64,000 nt of DNA from Lachnospiraceae bacterium (GTDB lineage: Bacteria; Bacillota; Clostridia; Lachnospirales; Lachnospiraceae). Where the stretch lies: positions 1 to 64,000 of the forward strand of contig JAAWAC010000010.1 in assembly GCA_022791975.1 (NCBI GenBank). The letters run 5' to 3'. The position numbers were made by a program, and so were the translations under genes. Below the pieces are notes generated by a model. That model was not told the DNA's origin and made no database searches. It worked only from the letters and a program-made list of their open reading frames with translations. Positions 11,492-19,930 of this stretch are shown one piece after another. How positions within the stretch are numbered: the first letter of the stretch is position 1; the number at the start of each line of letters is the position of its first letter.

Positions 11492-11609
11492 TTATTGTCC
11501 AAATTACGTTGTAAACTTTTCCAGTTAAACGATTGCTTTCCTGCCAGCACCACGCTTTTGGTGTTTTTGCTTTTAAGTGCTGACCCTCAAGACCTTCGGT
11601 TCTTTCGCG

Positions 11610-12305
11610 TCAGTTTGCCACCTTTACCATGCTGTGGCGGATAACGGTTTCCTTGTAAAGATAGCCCTTCTGGAATTCCTCTGTCACCATGTTCTCTCCC
11701 AGCTCCTCGTCCTCCACATGCATCACCGCATTGTGGAAGTTGGGATCAAATTCCTGGCCTACAGCCTCTATGGGAGCCACACCCAGCTCGGAAAGGGTGG
11801 TCATCAGCTGCTTATAGATCTTATCCATCCCCTCCACAAAGGGATCGCTCTTCTGATCCTCAGGAACAGCTGCCAGTCCTCTCTCAAAGTTGTCTACCAC
11901 AGGAAGCATCTTCTCAATCACATCCCGGGCTCCCACCTCATACATATGAGATTTTTCTTTTTCCGTCCGGTTTCGGAAATTTTCAAATTCAGCCAGCTGA
12001 CGTTTTACCCGATCCTCCAGCTCCGCAATGCGAAGCTCCTTTTTATCTTCCTTTTTCTTCTTTTTAAAAAAGGATTTTCCTCCATCTGCTTCCTTTTCCT
12101 CAGCTTCGGCCTCTTCCCCTTGTGACTGCTGGGTCTCCTCTTCCGCCTGCTCTTGGGCTTCTGATTCTGCCTCAGCTTCCGGCTCCTCTCCTGCATTTTC
12201 TTGGTTTTCTACATTGTCACCGGCCTGCGGCTCCTCTCCTGCCTTATATTCCTCCTGCAACTCCTCTGCAGCCTGTGCTTCTTCTCTCTGTTTTTCCTGA
12301 TCCAC
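11610..12305 (-). CDS. grpE: nucleotide exchange factor GrpE
   Basis: Releases ADP from DnaK. I place the start at GTG 12305, 8 bases behind AGGAAAGGGG, giving 231 residues. An upstream frame to 12383 would add a basic, unlike segment. The first 85 or so residues are extremely acidic and Glu/Ala-rich, longer than in most GrpE proteins. Then comes a Lys-rich patch (FFKKKKKEDKK) and the long dimerising helix with EFENFRNRTEKE. The C-terminal beta domain contains GQEFDPNFHNAV. It sits 86 bp after hrcA. Confidence 0.95.
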   Translation of the reverse strand: MDQEKQREEAQAAEELQEEYKAGEEPQAGDNVENQENAGEEPEAEAESEAQEQAEEETQQSQGEEAEAEEKEADGGKSFFKKKKKEDKKELRIAELEDRVKRQLAEFENFRNRTEKEKSHMYEVGARDVIEKMLPVVDNFERGLAAVPEDQKSDPFVEGMDKIYKQLMTTLSELGVAPIEAVGQEFDPNFHNAVMHVEDEELGENMVTEEFQKGYLYKETVIRHSMVKVAN

Positions 12306-12391
12306 GGGTACTGCCCCTTTCCTTCTATATTTTCCGCCCTGGTCCTGCCTTTCGGCCCTTATCCTTTGGCCGGCCCCTGGCATGTTTTCAG

Positions 12392-13420
12392 TTACTTTCT
12401 TCCATATATATCATCCAGCTGCTCTGTCAGGGTTTTCAGAGTATTTACCACCTTCTCATAATCCATCCGTTTGGGTCCGATAATGCCGATAGTTCCCTGG
12501 AGCCCTTCCCCCAGCTCATAGGTGGCAGTCACCACACTGCAATCCTTCATGGTCTGCACCGGCGCCTCCTGTCCGATGTAAATCTGAATCCCCCGCTCCT
12601 CGCTGTTTGCCATGGTCTCATTGACCAAATCGGTCAATTCTTTCTTTTCCTCGAAGGCACTGATAAGCTCGCTGGCCTTTCCATTTTCCGTCAACTCCGG
12701 ATACCGGAAAATATTGGTGGCCCCGCTGGTATAAATCTCCACTTCCTCCTCAGCCCGAATAACCTCTGCCACCGCATCAATCACGTCCCCCACCAGAGCG
12801 CTGTGGACGCCGGCCTGTTCCTTTAAAGCCATAATCATATTTAGAGTAATCTCTTCAATGGACAAGCCGTTTAAAATGCTGTTTAAAAGGATATTCAGCT
12901 TCAGAACTGTCTCCTGATCCAGCTCCTCCGTCACATCAATCACCCGGTTACGGACCAGATTGCGCTCCATCATAATGACCGCCAAAATCTGGGTGCTGTT
13001 TACCTTGGAAAGCTGGATAAATTTCAGCTTATTGCCTCTGGAGCGGGGCGTGGAAACCATGGTTGCATAATTGGTATTGGTTGCCAACACCTTTACCACC
13101 TGCTTCAACACCTGTTCCATCCGGTCTGTTCTGCTGATCATAAGCTCCTTGAGCTCCTGGACCTCTTTATCCTTTTCCTCCATCATATGATCCACATACA
13201 ACCGGTAGCCCTTGTCAGAGGGAATCCGCCCTGCGGAGGTATAAGGCTGAATAATATAGCCCATCTCCTCCAAATCTGACATTTCATTTCGAATGGTGGC
13301 GGAGCTTAAATTTAAGTCGGAATATTTGGAAATCGTCCGGGACCCAACCGGCTCCCCTGTTTCCAGGTAATTCTGGATGATCGCCTGCAAAATCCGGAAT
13401 TTCCTCTCATCCAACTGCAT
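12392..13420 (-). CDS. hrcA: heat-inducible transcription repressor HrcA
   Basis: Represses the dnaK operon by binding CIRCE and is kept active by the GroE chaperone. The N-terminal winged helix (MQLDERKFRILQAIIQNY, TGEPVGSRTISK, SSATIRNEM) covers residues 1-75. The GAF-like and dimerisation domains follow, ending in IGPKRMDYEKVV. ATG 13420, 6 bases after GGAGGT, gives 342 residues. The first gene of the operon, it lies 28 bp from a perfect CIRCE, so autoregulation is expected. Confidence 0.97.
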   Translation of the reverse strand: MQLDERKFRILQAIIQNYLETGEPVGSRTISKYSDLNLSSATIRNEMSDLEEMGYIIQPYTSAGRIPSDKGYRLYVDHMMEEKDKEVQELKELMISRTDRMEQVLKQVVKVLATNTNYATMVSTPRSRGNKLKFIQLSKVNSTQILAVIMMERNLVRNRVIDVTEELDQETVLKLNILLNSILNGLSIEEITLNMIMALKEQAGVHSALVGDVIDAVAEVIRAEEEVEIYTSGATNIFRYPELTENGKASELISAFEEKKELTDLVNETMANSEERGIQIYIGQEAPVQTMKDCSVVTATYELGEGLQGTIGIIGPKRMDYEKVVNTLKTLTEQLDDIYGRK

Positions 13421-13447
13421 CCTGCCACCTCCTGTCAACTTTTCCTA

Positions 13448-13474
13448 TTAGCACTCGGCCCTCTTGAGTGCTAA
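13448..13474 (-). promoter_or_regulatory. CIRCE operator (HrcA binding site)
   Basis: An exact TTAGCACTC-N9-GAGTGCTAA inverted repeat (13448-13456 and 13466-13474), identical to the consensus. It lies immediately downstream of the operon promoter, so HrcA would block initiation of hrcA-grpE-dnaK-dnaJ. Confidence 0.97.
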
Positions 13475-13478
13475 CATT

Positions 13479-13507
13479 AAAATATCACTCCCACCCTAAT
13501 TTGTCAA
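13479..13507 (-). promoter_or_regulatory. sigma-A promoter of the heat-shock operon
   Basis: On the minus strand TTGACA (13502-13507), a 17-bp spacer and TATTTT (13479-13484). The CIRCE begins a few bases after the -10 and covers the predicted transcription start. Confidence 0.85.
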
Positions 13508-13652
13508 GACTGTTTATAGTTTTTTAAGATTTCCATAAAACCCGTTTAGCTATCCCAGGAAGCGCCCTAAGATGCGATTCTGCCAATGGGCGAAGCTGTA
13601 CGGACAGTCGCTCCCTTATTCCCCACTCCCACAAAAAGTTTTCAAAAACCTC

Positions 13653-13683
13653 TTGCATTTTTTCCCCATTGGTGCTATATACT
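13653..13683 (+). promoter_or_regulatory. probable clpB promoter
   Basis: TTGCAT (13653-13658) is followed by TATATA or TATACT (13676-13683), giving a spacer of 17-19 bp. No CIRCE or CtsR heptad repeat is visible around it, so heat control of clpB would have to work some other way. Confidence 0.6.
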
Positions 13684-13701
13684 AGGTAGTAAATGAATTA
13701 T

Positions 13702-13750
13702 GGCCCTTACCTTAAGCATAGTTTGCTTAATGTGAGGGTCTTTTATTTTT
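13702..13750 (+). promoter_or_regulatory. terminator-like hairpin in the clpB 5' leader (candidate attenuator)
   Basis: Bases 13702-13717 pair with 13725-13740 in 15 of 16 positions (two of them G-U) around a 7-base loop. The next ten bases are T except for one A. It starts about 10-15 bp after the predicted transcription start and ends immediately before the clpB ribosome binding site (GAGAAAGGAG, 13751-13760). Because hrcA is divergent, no upstream plus-strand gene exists that it could terminate. Confidence 0.7.
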
Positions 13751-13768
13751 GAGAAAGGAGCCAATTTT

Positions 13769-16354
13769 ATGAATATTAACAAATTTACACAGAAATCCCT
13801 GCAAGCGGTCAATGACCTGGAAAAGATCGCCTACGAATATGGAAACCAGGAAATCGAACAGGAACATCTGTTGGCCAGCCTGCTCCGCCAGGAGGACAGC
13901 CTGATTTTAAAGCTGATTGCCAAAATGGAAATCAATGGGGAGCACTTTTTAAATAAGGTAGAGGAATTTCTCTCCCGGCGGGTGAAGGTCTCCGGTGGGC
14001 AGCCCTATGTGGGTCAATACCTGAATAAAGCATTGATTTCCGCGGAGGATGAGGCCAGGCGCATGGGAGATGAATATGTGTCTGTGGAGCATCTTTTTCT
14101 GGCTCTTCTGGATAACCAGAGCCCCTCTATGAAACCTCTGTGGAAGGAATATGGGATTACAAAAGAGCGGTTTCTCCAGGCCCTGTCCACGGTTCGGGGA
14201 AATCAGCGAGTCACCAGCGACAACCCGGAGGCCACTTATGACACCCTGAGCAAATATGGGTATGACTTGGTGGAACGGGCCCGGGAACAGAAGCTGGATC
14301 CAGTGATTGGACGGGACGGGGAAATCCGCAACATTATTCGTATTTTGTCCAGAAAGACAAAAAATAACCCGGTGCTCATCGGGGAGCCTGGTGTGGGCAA
14401 GACAGCAGCCATTGAAGGTCTGGCGCAACGGATTGTCCGGGGCGATGTTCCCGAGGGGTTAAAGGATAAAAAGCTTTTTGCCCTGGATATGGGCGCTCTG
14501 GTGGCCGGCGCAAAGTACCGGGGAGAGTTTGAGGAGCGGCTCAAGGCTGTGCTGGAGGAAGTGAAAAAAAGCGAGGGAAATATTATCCTCTTTATCGACG
14601 AGCTCCATCTGATTGTGGGAGCCGGAAAAACCGATGGCGCCATGGATGCCGGCAATATGCTAAAGCCCATGCTGGCCCGAGGCGAGCTCCACTGCATCGG
14701 CGCCACTACCCTGGATGAATACCGACAGTACATTGAAAAGGATGCTGCTCTGGAGCGCCGGTTCCAACCGGTGCTGGTGGACGAACCCACGGTGGAGGAC
14801 ACCATTTCCATTCTCCGTGGTTTAAAGGAGCGGTACGAGGTTTTCCATGGGGTAAAAATCACCGACGGAGCCCTGGTCTCCGCTGCCACCCTGTCCAACC
14901 GCTATATTTCTGACCGCTTTCTTCCGGACAAGGCCATCGATTTGGTGGACGAGGCCTGCGCCCTGATCAAGACAGAGCTGGACTCCATGCCTACAGAGCT
15001 GGACGAGCTGAGCCGGAAGGTCATGCAGCTGGAAATCGAGGAGGCAGCCCTGAAAAAGGAGACGGACCGGTTGAGCCAGGAACGGCTGGAGCATCTGCAA
15101 AAGGAGTTAGCGGAGCTGCGGGAGGAATTCGCCAGCCGCAAGGCCCAGTGGGACAATGAAAAGACCAGCGTGGAGCGTTTACAAAAATTGCGGGAGGAAA
15201 TCGAAGAGGTCAACAAGCAGATACAGGCTGCTCAGCAGGCCTACGATTTGAACAAAGCCGCCGAACTCCAGTACGGGCAGCTGCCTGCGCTCCAGCAACA
15301 GCTCCAAATAGAGGAGGAAAAGATAAAAAATCAGGATCTGTCCCTGGTCCACGAGAGCGTCACAGAGGATGAGATTGCCCGGATTATCTCCCGCTGGACT
15401 GGTATCCCGGTTGCCAAGCTGACGGAGAGTGAACGAAATAAAACTCTGCACCTGGATGAAGAGCTCCACAAACGGGTTATCGGCCAGGAGGAAGGGGTCC
15501 AGAAGGTGACGGATGCCATTATTCGCTCCAAAGCCGGCATTAAAGACCCCAGCAAGCCCATTGGCTCCTTCCTGTTTCTCGGTCCCACAGGCGTGGGCAA
15601 GACAGAGCTGGCCAAGGCCCTGGCTGCCAGCCTCTTTGATGATGAACAGAATATGGTGCGCATTGATATGAGTGAATATATGGAGAAATATTCCGTTTCC
15701 CGTCTGATCGGAGCGCCTCCCGGATACGTAGGCTATGAGGAGGGTGGGCAGCTGACGGAGGCTGTCCGTAGAAAGCCCTACTCTGTGGTGCTCTTTGATG
15801 AGATTGAAAAAGCTCATCCCGATGTGTTTAACGTGCTGCTCCAGGTGCTGGATGATGGTCGTATCACCGATTCTCAGGGCCGGACCGTGGACTTTAAAAA
15901 CACCATCTTGATTATGACTTCCAATATCGGTTCTTCCTATCTGTTGGAAGGCATTGATGCCGGCGGTGAAATCAGCAGTCAGGCTCAGGAGCTGGTTATG
16001 GATGAACTGCGGGCTCATTTCCGTCCGGAATTTTTAAACCGGTTGGATGAAACTATTTTGTTTAAGCCTTTGACCAAGGACCATATTGGCGGGATTATCC
16101 ATCTGCTTATGGGGGAACTGAATGCCCGTCTGGCTGACCGGGAGCTTTCCCTCACCCTGACTCCAAAGGCTGAGCAATTTATTGTGGACAACGGCTATGA
16201 TCCTGTTTACGGCGCTCGCCCCCTGAAGCGTTATGTGCAAAAACATGTGGAGACCCTGACGGCCCGGCTGATCCTAAGCGGAACCATTTCCCAGGGTGAT
16301 ACCATTGCCATCGATCTGGTGGACGGCAAGCTGACGGCACAAAAAATAGTATAG
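13769..16354 (+). CDS. clpB: ATP-dependent disaggregase ClpB
   Basis: A Hsp100 chaperone that extracts proteins from aggregates with DnaK/DnaJ. The 861 residues comprise a Clp N-domain (1-150) and a first AAA module with GEPGVGKTA and IILFIDELH. Next is a long coiled-coil M-domain (about 410-530, rich in Glu/Lys/Gln), which separates ClpB from ClpA/ClpC. A second AAA module carries GPTGVGKTE and [13 protein letters not shown]. No ClpP-binding loop is evident. The ATG follows AAAGGAG at 8 bases. It is divergent from the hrcA operon and lies behind a leader hairpin. Confidence 0.97.
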   Translation: MNINKFTQKSLQAVNDLEKIAYEYGNQEIEQEHLLASLLRQEDSLILKLIAKMEINGEHFLNKVEEFLSRRVKVSGGQPYVGQYLNKALISAEDEARRMGDEYVSVEHLFLALLDNQSPSMKPLWKEYGITKERFLQALSTVRGNQRVTSDNPEATYDTLSKYGYDLVERAREQKLDPVIGRDGEIRNIIRILSRKTKNNPVLIGEPGVGKTAAIEGLAQRIVRGDVPEGLKDKKLFALDMGALVAGAKYRGEFEERLKAVLEEVKKSEGNIILFIDELHLIVGAGKTDGAMDAGNMLKPMLARGELHCIGATTLDEYRQYIEKDAALERRFQPVLVDEPTVEDTISILRGLKERYEVFHGVKITDGALVSAATLSNRYISDRFLPDKAIDLVDEACALIKTELDSMPTELDELSRKVMQLEIEEAALKKETDRLSQERLEHLQKELAELREEFASRKAQWDNEKTSVERLQKLREEIEEVNKQIQAAQQAYDLNKAAELQYGQLPALQQQLQIEEEKIKNQDLSLVHESVTEDEIARIISRWTGIPVAKLTESERNKTLHLDEELHKRVIGQEEGVQKVTDAIIRSKAGIKDPSKPIGSFLFLGPTGVGKTELAKALAASLFDDEQNMVRIDMSEYMEKYSVSRLIGAPPGYVGYEEGGQLTEAVRRKPYSVVLFDEIEKAHPDVFNVLLQVLDDGRITDSQGRTVDFKNTILIMTSNIGSSYLLEGIDAGGEISSQAQELVMDELRAHFRPEFLNRLDETILFKPLTKDHIGGIIHLLMGELNARLADRELSLTLTPKAEQFIVDNGYDPVYGARPLKRYVQKHVETLTARLILSGTISQGDTIAIDLVDGKLTAQKIV

Positions 16355-16362
16355 ATTTTTCT

Positions 16363-16521
16363 GGTATAATTTGGTATGATAACCATATCCCCAGTGACCA
16401 ATCAGGGCTGCGTTACAAAACCATGTATGACCTGGTAAACTGAGGGTATCCTAACAAAAAAGACTGTGTAGCTTGGGCCTGTGTCCCAAATCGGTGACCA
16501 AATGATAGGCGCCCTACACAG
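16363..16521 (+). promoter_or_regulatory. structured 5' leader of rubredoxin with extended -10 promoter
   Basis: TGGTATAAT (16362-16370) is an extended -10 just after the clpB stop, though no good -35 is seen. Downstream are two folded units. In the first, 16385-16395 pairs with 16439-16449 (one mismatch, one wobble), and an inner ACCA/TGGT continues the stem. In the second, a perfect 8-bp stem (16464-16471 with 16514-16521) encloses a TTGGG/CCCAA hairpin. The last stem ends 22 bases before the rubredoxin start. No known riboswitch consensus was recognised. Confidence 0.45.
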
Positions 16522-16543
16522 GAAAGAAAGAGAGGTGCCTGAA

Positions 16544-16702
16544 ATGGCAAAATATGTTTGCGACATCTGTGGCTATGTATACGACCCGGAAATCGGCGAT
16601 CCGGACAACGGGATTGCACCGGGAACTGCCTTCGAGGATCTGCCCGAGGATTGGGTTTGTCCCCTTTGCTCCGTGGGCAAGGATGATTTTTCAGAGGAAT
16701 AA
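16544..16702 (+). CDS. rubredoxin
   Basis: A small electron carrier with one iron held by four cysteines. The 52 residues contain both CxxC knuckles: [15 protein letters not shown] near residues 6-20 and [12 protein letters not shown] near 39-50, separated by the usual [15 protein letters not shown] 16544 follows AGAGAGGTG at 6 bases. Rubredoxins support oxygen and peroxide detoxification in anaerobes through rubrerythrin or flavodiiron partners. None of those partners is adjacent here. Confidence 0.96.
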   Translation: MAKYVCDICGYVYDPEIGDPDNGIAPGTAFEDLPEDWVCPLCSVGKDDFSEE

Positions 16703-16707
16703 ATAGC

Positions 16708-16820
16708 AAAAAAGCGGCTGTTGCCAGATAGCAGATTTACGCAATATGGGGGATAGATATGCGACAAGCATCCCCTCTATATGGTGTAACTGCCAGATTT
16801 TGCAACAGCCGCTTTTATTT
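16708..16820. terminator. long imperfect inverted repeat, bidirectional terminator
   Basis: A perfect 15-bp outer stem (16710-16724 with 16802-16816) has A-rich sequence on the left and T-rich on the right, so it can terminate rubredoxin (+) and the PAP2 gene (-). Unlike an ordinary terminator it carries about 77 bases between the arms. These themselves pair: GGGGAT with ATCCCC, and TTAC..ATAT with ATAT..GTAA. The result is one long interrupted hairpin. Confidence 0.7.
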
Positions 16821-16834
16821 TCGAAAAAATTTCA

Positions 16835-17389
16835 TCAGGCTTCCTGGCCAGGGGATTTTTCCCGCCGCCTCCCCAACCAAACAGCCAGACACCCGGTAGC
16901 GATTCCCACCGTCATCCCAGCCAGCACATCTGTGGGATAGTGTACCCCCACATACAGCCGGGAGAACCCAATGAGTGCCGCCAAGGCCATGGCCGGCACG
17001 CCTACCCTCTTGGGAAAGCACAAAAACAGTACGCTGGCCACAGCAAAGCTGGCTCCCGTGTGCCCGGAAGGAAAGGAAGTATCCACCGGAAGCCGTGCGA
17101 TGGGAAGCAGCCCCTCCACAGCCCCATAGGCATAGGGCCGCACCCGACCTACCAGATTTTTCAGCAACACATTTACCAGGGCAAAATCCATCACCAGGGA
17201 CAGAGCCGCCAGCTTTCCGGTCTGCCGAAGGGATGGGATACGCAACAACAGAAGGCAGGTAAAAATAGCCAGAATCCCCCCATCGCCCAGGCGGGTAATT
17301 CCCCCCATCACCTGATCCAGCCAGGGCCTGCGCACCTGTTCCTGTAAAAACAGAAGAAATTGATCCTCCCACTCAAACGACCATTGCAT
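16835..17389 (-). CDS. PAP2-family membrane phosphatase
   Basis: Probably a lipid or undecaprenyl pyrophosphate phosphatase. It carries the three acid-phosphatase motifs: KNLVGRVRP, PSGHT and SRLYVGVHYPTD, with the catalytic His residues in the last two. Four to five hydrophobic segments surround them. I start at ATG 17389 (GGAGG 5 bases upstream, 184 residues). An upstream in-frame ATG at 17434 lies inside the preceding gene's terminator hairpin. The exact substrate cannot be told from sequence. Confidence 0.88.
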   Translation of the reverse strand: MQWSFEWEDQFLLFLQEQVRRPWLDQVMGGITRLGDGGILAIFTCLLLLRIPSLRQTGKLAALSLVMDFALVNVLLKNLVGRVRPYAYGAVEGLLPIARLPVDTSFPSGHTGASFAVASVLFLCFPKRVGVPAMALAALIGFSRLYVGVHYPTDVLAGMTVGIATGCLAVWLGRRREKSPGQEA

Positions 17390-17399
17390 AGCATCCTCC

Positions 17400-17431
17400 A
17401 AAAAAGGCCGCAGGTCTCTCTGCAGCCTTTT
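17400..17431 (-). terminator. terminator of the small-protein gene
   Basis: On the minus strand AGGCTGCAG pairs with CTGCGGCCT (one G-U) and is followed by six U. It lies 25 bp after the stop at 17456. It also rules out a start for the phosphatase upstream of 17389. Confidence 0.7.
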
Positions 17432-17455
17432 CAAAAATCAAAGACCTACTTTGGA

Positions 17456-17689
17456 TTAATCAGGAATCTCCGTAAATGTATAGCGCTCCACCACACCTGC
17501 CACATCCAGATGATAGATCACCACACCTCCCGGCATCTCTTCTTTTTCATATTTGTAGCTCTTCTCCGAATGCAGATTTTTGATATACTCATCCAGATCC
17601 GCTACCTCTACCTCTTCAATAGCCGTTTTGCGACCCTGATTTCCCGGACAATACCCTAAATTTTCCTTCACCAGCTCGTAACGTTTCAT
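17456..17689 (-). CDS. small conserved hypothetical protein (paralogue of 17798-18025)
   Basis: A 77-residue acidic protein starting MKRYELVKENLGYCPGNQG. It shares with its upstream neighbour the pattern MKxYExV, CxGNQ, EExExxDLDxYxKxxHxEKS, YHxDxAGxxxRYTFTE, so the two are tandem duplicates. There is no signal peptide, membrane segment or known domain. The single conserved Cys before GNQ and the C-terminal RYTFTE are the distinctive features. The ATG follows GACGGAGGTTATCGAT. I do not recognise the function. Confidence 0.75.
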   Translation of the reverse strand: MKRYELVKENLGYCPGNQGRKTAIEEVEVADLDEYIKNLHSEKSYKYEKEEMPGGVVIYHLDVAGVVERYTFTEIPD

Positions 17690-17797
17690 ATCGATAACCT
17701 CCGTCCTGTAAATTGATATCTCTATTTTACACTAAAACGGAGGAAAAAGCCAGTATTTTTAGACATTTTATACAAAACTTACAGACTTTATCCTTCC

Positions 17798-18025
17798 CTA
17801 CAGCTCTGTAAACGTGTACCGCTGCAAAAGCCCTGCAATATCCACATGGTACACAATGGTGCCATCCGCCAAATCCTCCCTTTCAAAAGAGGCGCTTTTT
17901 TCCGTATGCCGGCTCTTTACATAGGCATCCAGATCGGAAATCTCTGCCTCCTCAATAAAAACATCCCGCATCTGATTTCCCGAGCACTGATTAAAAATCT
18001 CGTGGACCACTTCATATTCCTTCAT
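17798..18025 (-). CDS. small conserved hypothetical protein (paralogue of 17456-17689)
   Basis: A 75-residue acidic protein, MKEYEVVHEIFNQCSGNQM at its N-terminus. ATG 18025 matches the start of its paralogue; a GTG at 18034 is the alternative. About 40 percent of positions match by eye, including Cys-x-GNQ, DLDAYVKSRHTEKS and the RYTFTE C-terminus. The two genes are 108 bp apart in the same orientation and have diverged enough not to be a recent duplication. Function unknown. Confidence 0.75.
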   Translation of the reverse strand: MKEYEVVHEIFNQCSGNQMRDVFIEEAEISDLDAYVKSRHTEKSASFEREDLADGTIVYHVDIAGLLQRYTFTEL

Positions 18026-18109
18026 TTCTGCCACCCTTCCTTTCCAAAGACAAGTCCCTCTTCCACTTTTATCAAACTATGTCTAATAGATTTTCCAAAT
18101 TATTCCATT

Positions 18110-19909
18110 TTAGCCAGTTTCGTCCAGCTGCTTTTGGAGATACAATCCCACCACATGAGAAAAATTCATAATATTCCGAATATAGGCAAAGTCCTTGCCA
18201 AATATCCGCCTTTCCGCCTGGAGATCCTGCTCCTCCCCAGCGAAAACTCCTAATACAGAAATTCCCTGGCTGCGCACCTTACGCACCTCCAAGGCCGTAT
18301 CCCGCACTGCGTATTCTCCGCAGTAGGAGGCCGGATTCCTGCTGTTTGGCCGGTTTACAACCTGGTCATTGGGCCGTCCGTCACTGAGCACAATCAGGAT
18401 CTTATTCTCCTCCTCCCGCTGGGAAAGGCTCCAGGCCGCTGTGCGGATAGCCAATCCATCCCGGTTGTTGGAGGAGGCATGAAACTCAAAAATCCGCCGG
18501 TTGGCCTCCCGTCCCTCCTCATAATCCCGAAAGCGCCGCATCACCGTGTAATCCCAGAAGGTGCAAAACCCTGTCACCATATGGGGAATCCCCACATTGC
18601 TTAGAGCTTCACTGAGCATAAACCCCTGGATAGCCACCAGACTTTGCCGGTTTCTCTGGGAACCGCTGGCATCAATCAGCACATAGACAGCAAAATCTGT
18701 GCTGTTTTTGCGGATTTCCTTCTGAAATAGCCGGGTATCCCTGCTGCGCCCCACCTTCCAAAGCCGACCTGGCACAATGCTTCCATAATCCATGGAAATC
18801 ATCTCCCGCTCACTGCGAGCCTGTAGGGATCTGCGAAGAGCATCTGACAGCTGTTCAATATTCCGCCGTGCTACCCGAAAATGATTCCCATATATGCGCA
18901 GGTTTACCTCCTTGGCCCGCCTGGCGTATTCCGACTGGTAATTCTTGCGCACCATGTTTTCCAGGATTCCGTCAGTAAAATATAGCTGACAATCCCCATG
19001 AGCTCCCCGGCAGAGCAGGTGGTTGCGCCGCTTTTGCTCCCGCTCATTTAAGTAGGAACGTCCATAATTCAGCTCTATATAGGAATACATCTTGGCCGCG
19101 GCTTCCTCATCCACCAGCACCACCCGGGATTTTGCCCGGGCTTGGGGTTCCTGGCTCTCCCTCTCCTTAAGGGTAGCCGCTGCCTGGGTCAGCTGCTCCA
19201 GATAGCGGTCCAAATCTTCCTCATAGAGCTCCTCCTCCAGGAAATCCTTCCAGTTGAATTCCTTCAGATCCTCCATGGTGACAGCCAACACTTTCTCCAA
19301 GGAACCGTACTTTTTTTCAAACGTTCGATCCACCAGTTGATTATACAGCTCATCCAGACAGCGGATCACCTCCCTGGTGTTCTCTGCCTTATAAAGCTCC
19401 TGCAACCGGTCCACCACCCCACGAATCCGCTCTGTCATGGGCTCCTGCCCATAAACGGCCTCTTTCATAAGGCTAATTTTCACCTGGCCCAAAAAGGAGG
19501 ATGCCATTCGGTGAAAATCCTGATCCAGGAGATCGAGAAACGCCTTTTTTCGCAGCTCCTCCACCCCTTTGCGCTCTCCAGTTATCCGCCGAAGCACGGC
19601 ACAGTCCACGCAGAGCTGGGACAGCTGTAAGAGCTCCTGCTCCTTTGCCCCAAAATACAGCTTTTTCACCAGATACATGCCCAGCACTTCCTTGGAAAAA
19701 TATTTCGCAAAGGCTCCCTGCTTTACGGCATCATAGAGGGCCGCATACCGGGATCGGGCAAAGGCCTCTGTGTCCAGTTTCAGGCGCAGGGAATAATCCC
19801 CGCTGACAGTCCAGCAAAGATTCTGCATACGCTGCTCAATTTCCATCTGGCGTTCTGCTTCGTCCGGCTCCCCTCCCGGAGAACCTGGATATCCCCAGGA
19901 CCTTTCCAT
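18110..19909 (-). CDS. VWA-domain protein partnering a MoxR-type ATPase
   Basis: A 599-residue protein whose last 200 residues form a von Willebrand A domain. The metal site reads YVLIDASGSQRN (DxSxS MIDAS), with later conserved TGFCTFWDY and ILIVLSDGRPND. The first 400 residues are helical and charged. The organisation matches the CobT/NorD-like partners of MoxR AAA ATPases, which insert metals or remodel protein complexes. It follows the ATPase gene by 21 bp, a strong sign of a joint complex. The client protein is unknown, since no metal-dependent enzyme operon is adjacent. Confidence 0.82.
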   Translation of the reverse strand: MERSWGYPGSPGGEPDEAERQMEIEQRMQNLCWTVSGDYSLRLKLDTEAFARSRYAALYDAVKQGAFAKYFSKEVLGMYLVKKLYFGAKEQELLQLSQLCVDCAVLRRITGERKGVEELRKKAFLDLLDQDFHRMASSFLGQVKISLMKEAVYGQEPMTERIRGVVDRLQELYKAENTREVIRCLDELYNQLVDRTFEKKYGSLEKVLAVTMEDLKEFNWKDFLEEELYEEDLDRYLEQLTQAAATLKERESQEPQARAKSRVVLVDEEAAAKMYSYIELNYGRSYLNEREQKRRNHLLCRGAHGDCQLYFTDGILENMVRKNYQSEYARRAKEVNLRIYGNHFRVARRNIEQLSDALRRSLQARSEREMISMDYGSIVPGRLWKVGRSRDTRLFQKEIRKNSTDFAVYVLIDASGSQRNRQSLVAIQGFMLSEALSNVGIPHMVTGFCTFWDYTVMRRFRDYEEGREANRRIFEFHASSNNRDGLAIRTAAWSLSQREEENKILIVLSDGRPNDQVVNRPNSRNPASYCGEYAVRDTALEVRKVRSQGISVLGVFAGEEQDLQAERRIFGKDFAYIRNIMNFSHVVGLYLQKQLDETG

Positions 19910-19930
19910 TCCACTCTCACCTGTTCCTTT

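Noticed and set aside
12122-12826. 234-codon plus-strand frame opposite grpE and hrcA
   Set aside because: It lies wholly antisense to two clear genes; its Pro/Leu/Ser-rich composition reflects the reverse of Glu/Ala codons.
13508-13768. CIRCE or CtsR operator for clpB
   Set aside because: The only CIRCE is on the hrcA side at 13448-13474, and no tandem heptad repeat of CtsR type is present.
15179-16018. 279-codon minus-strand frame opposite clpB
   Set aside because: Antisense to the second AAA domain of clpB and without a ribosome binding site.
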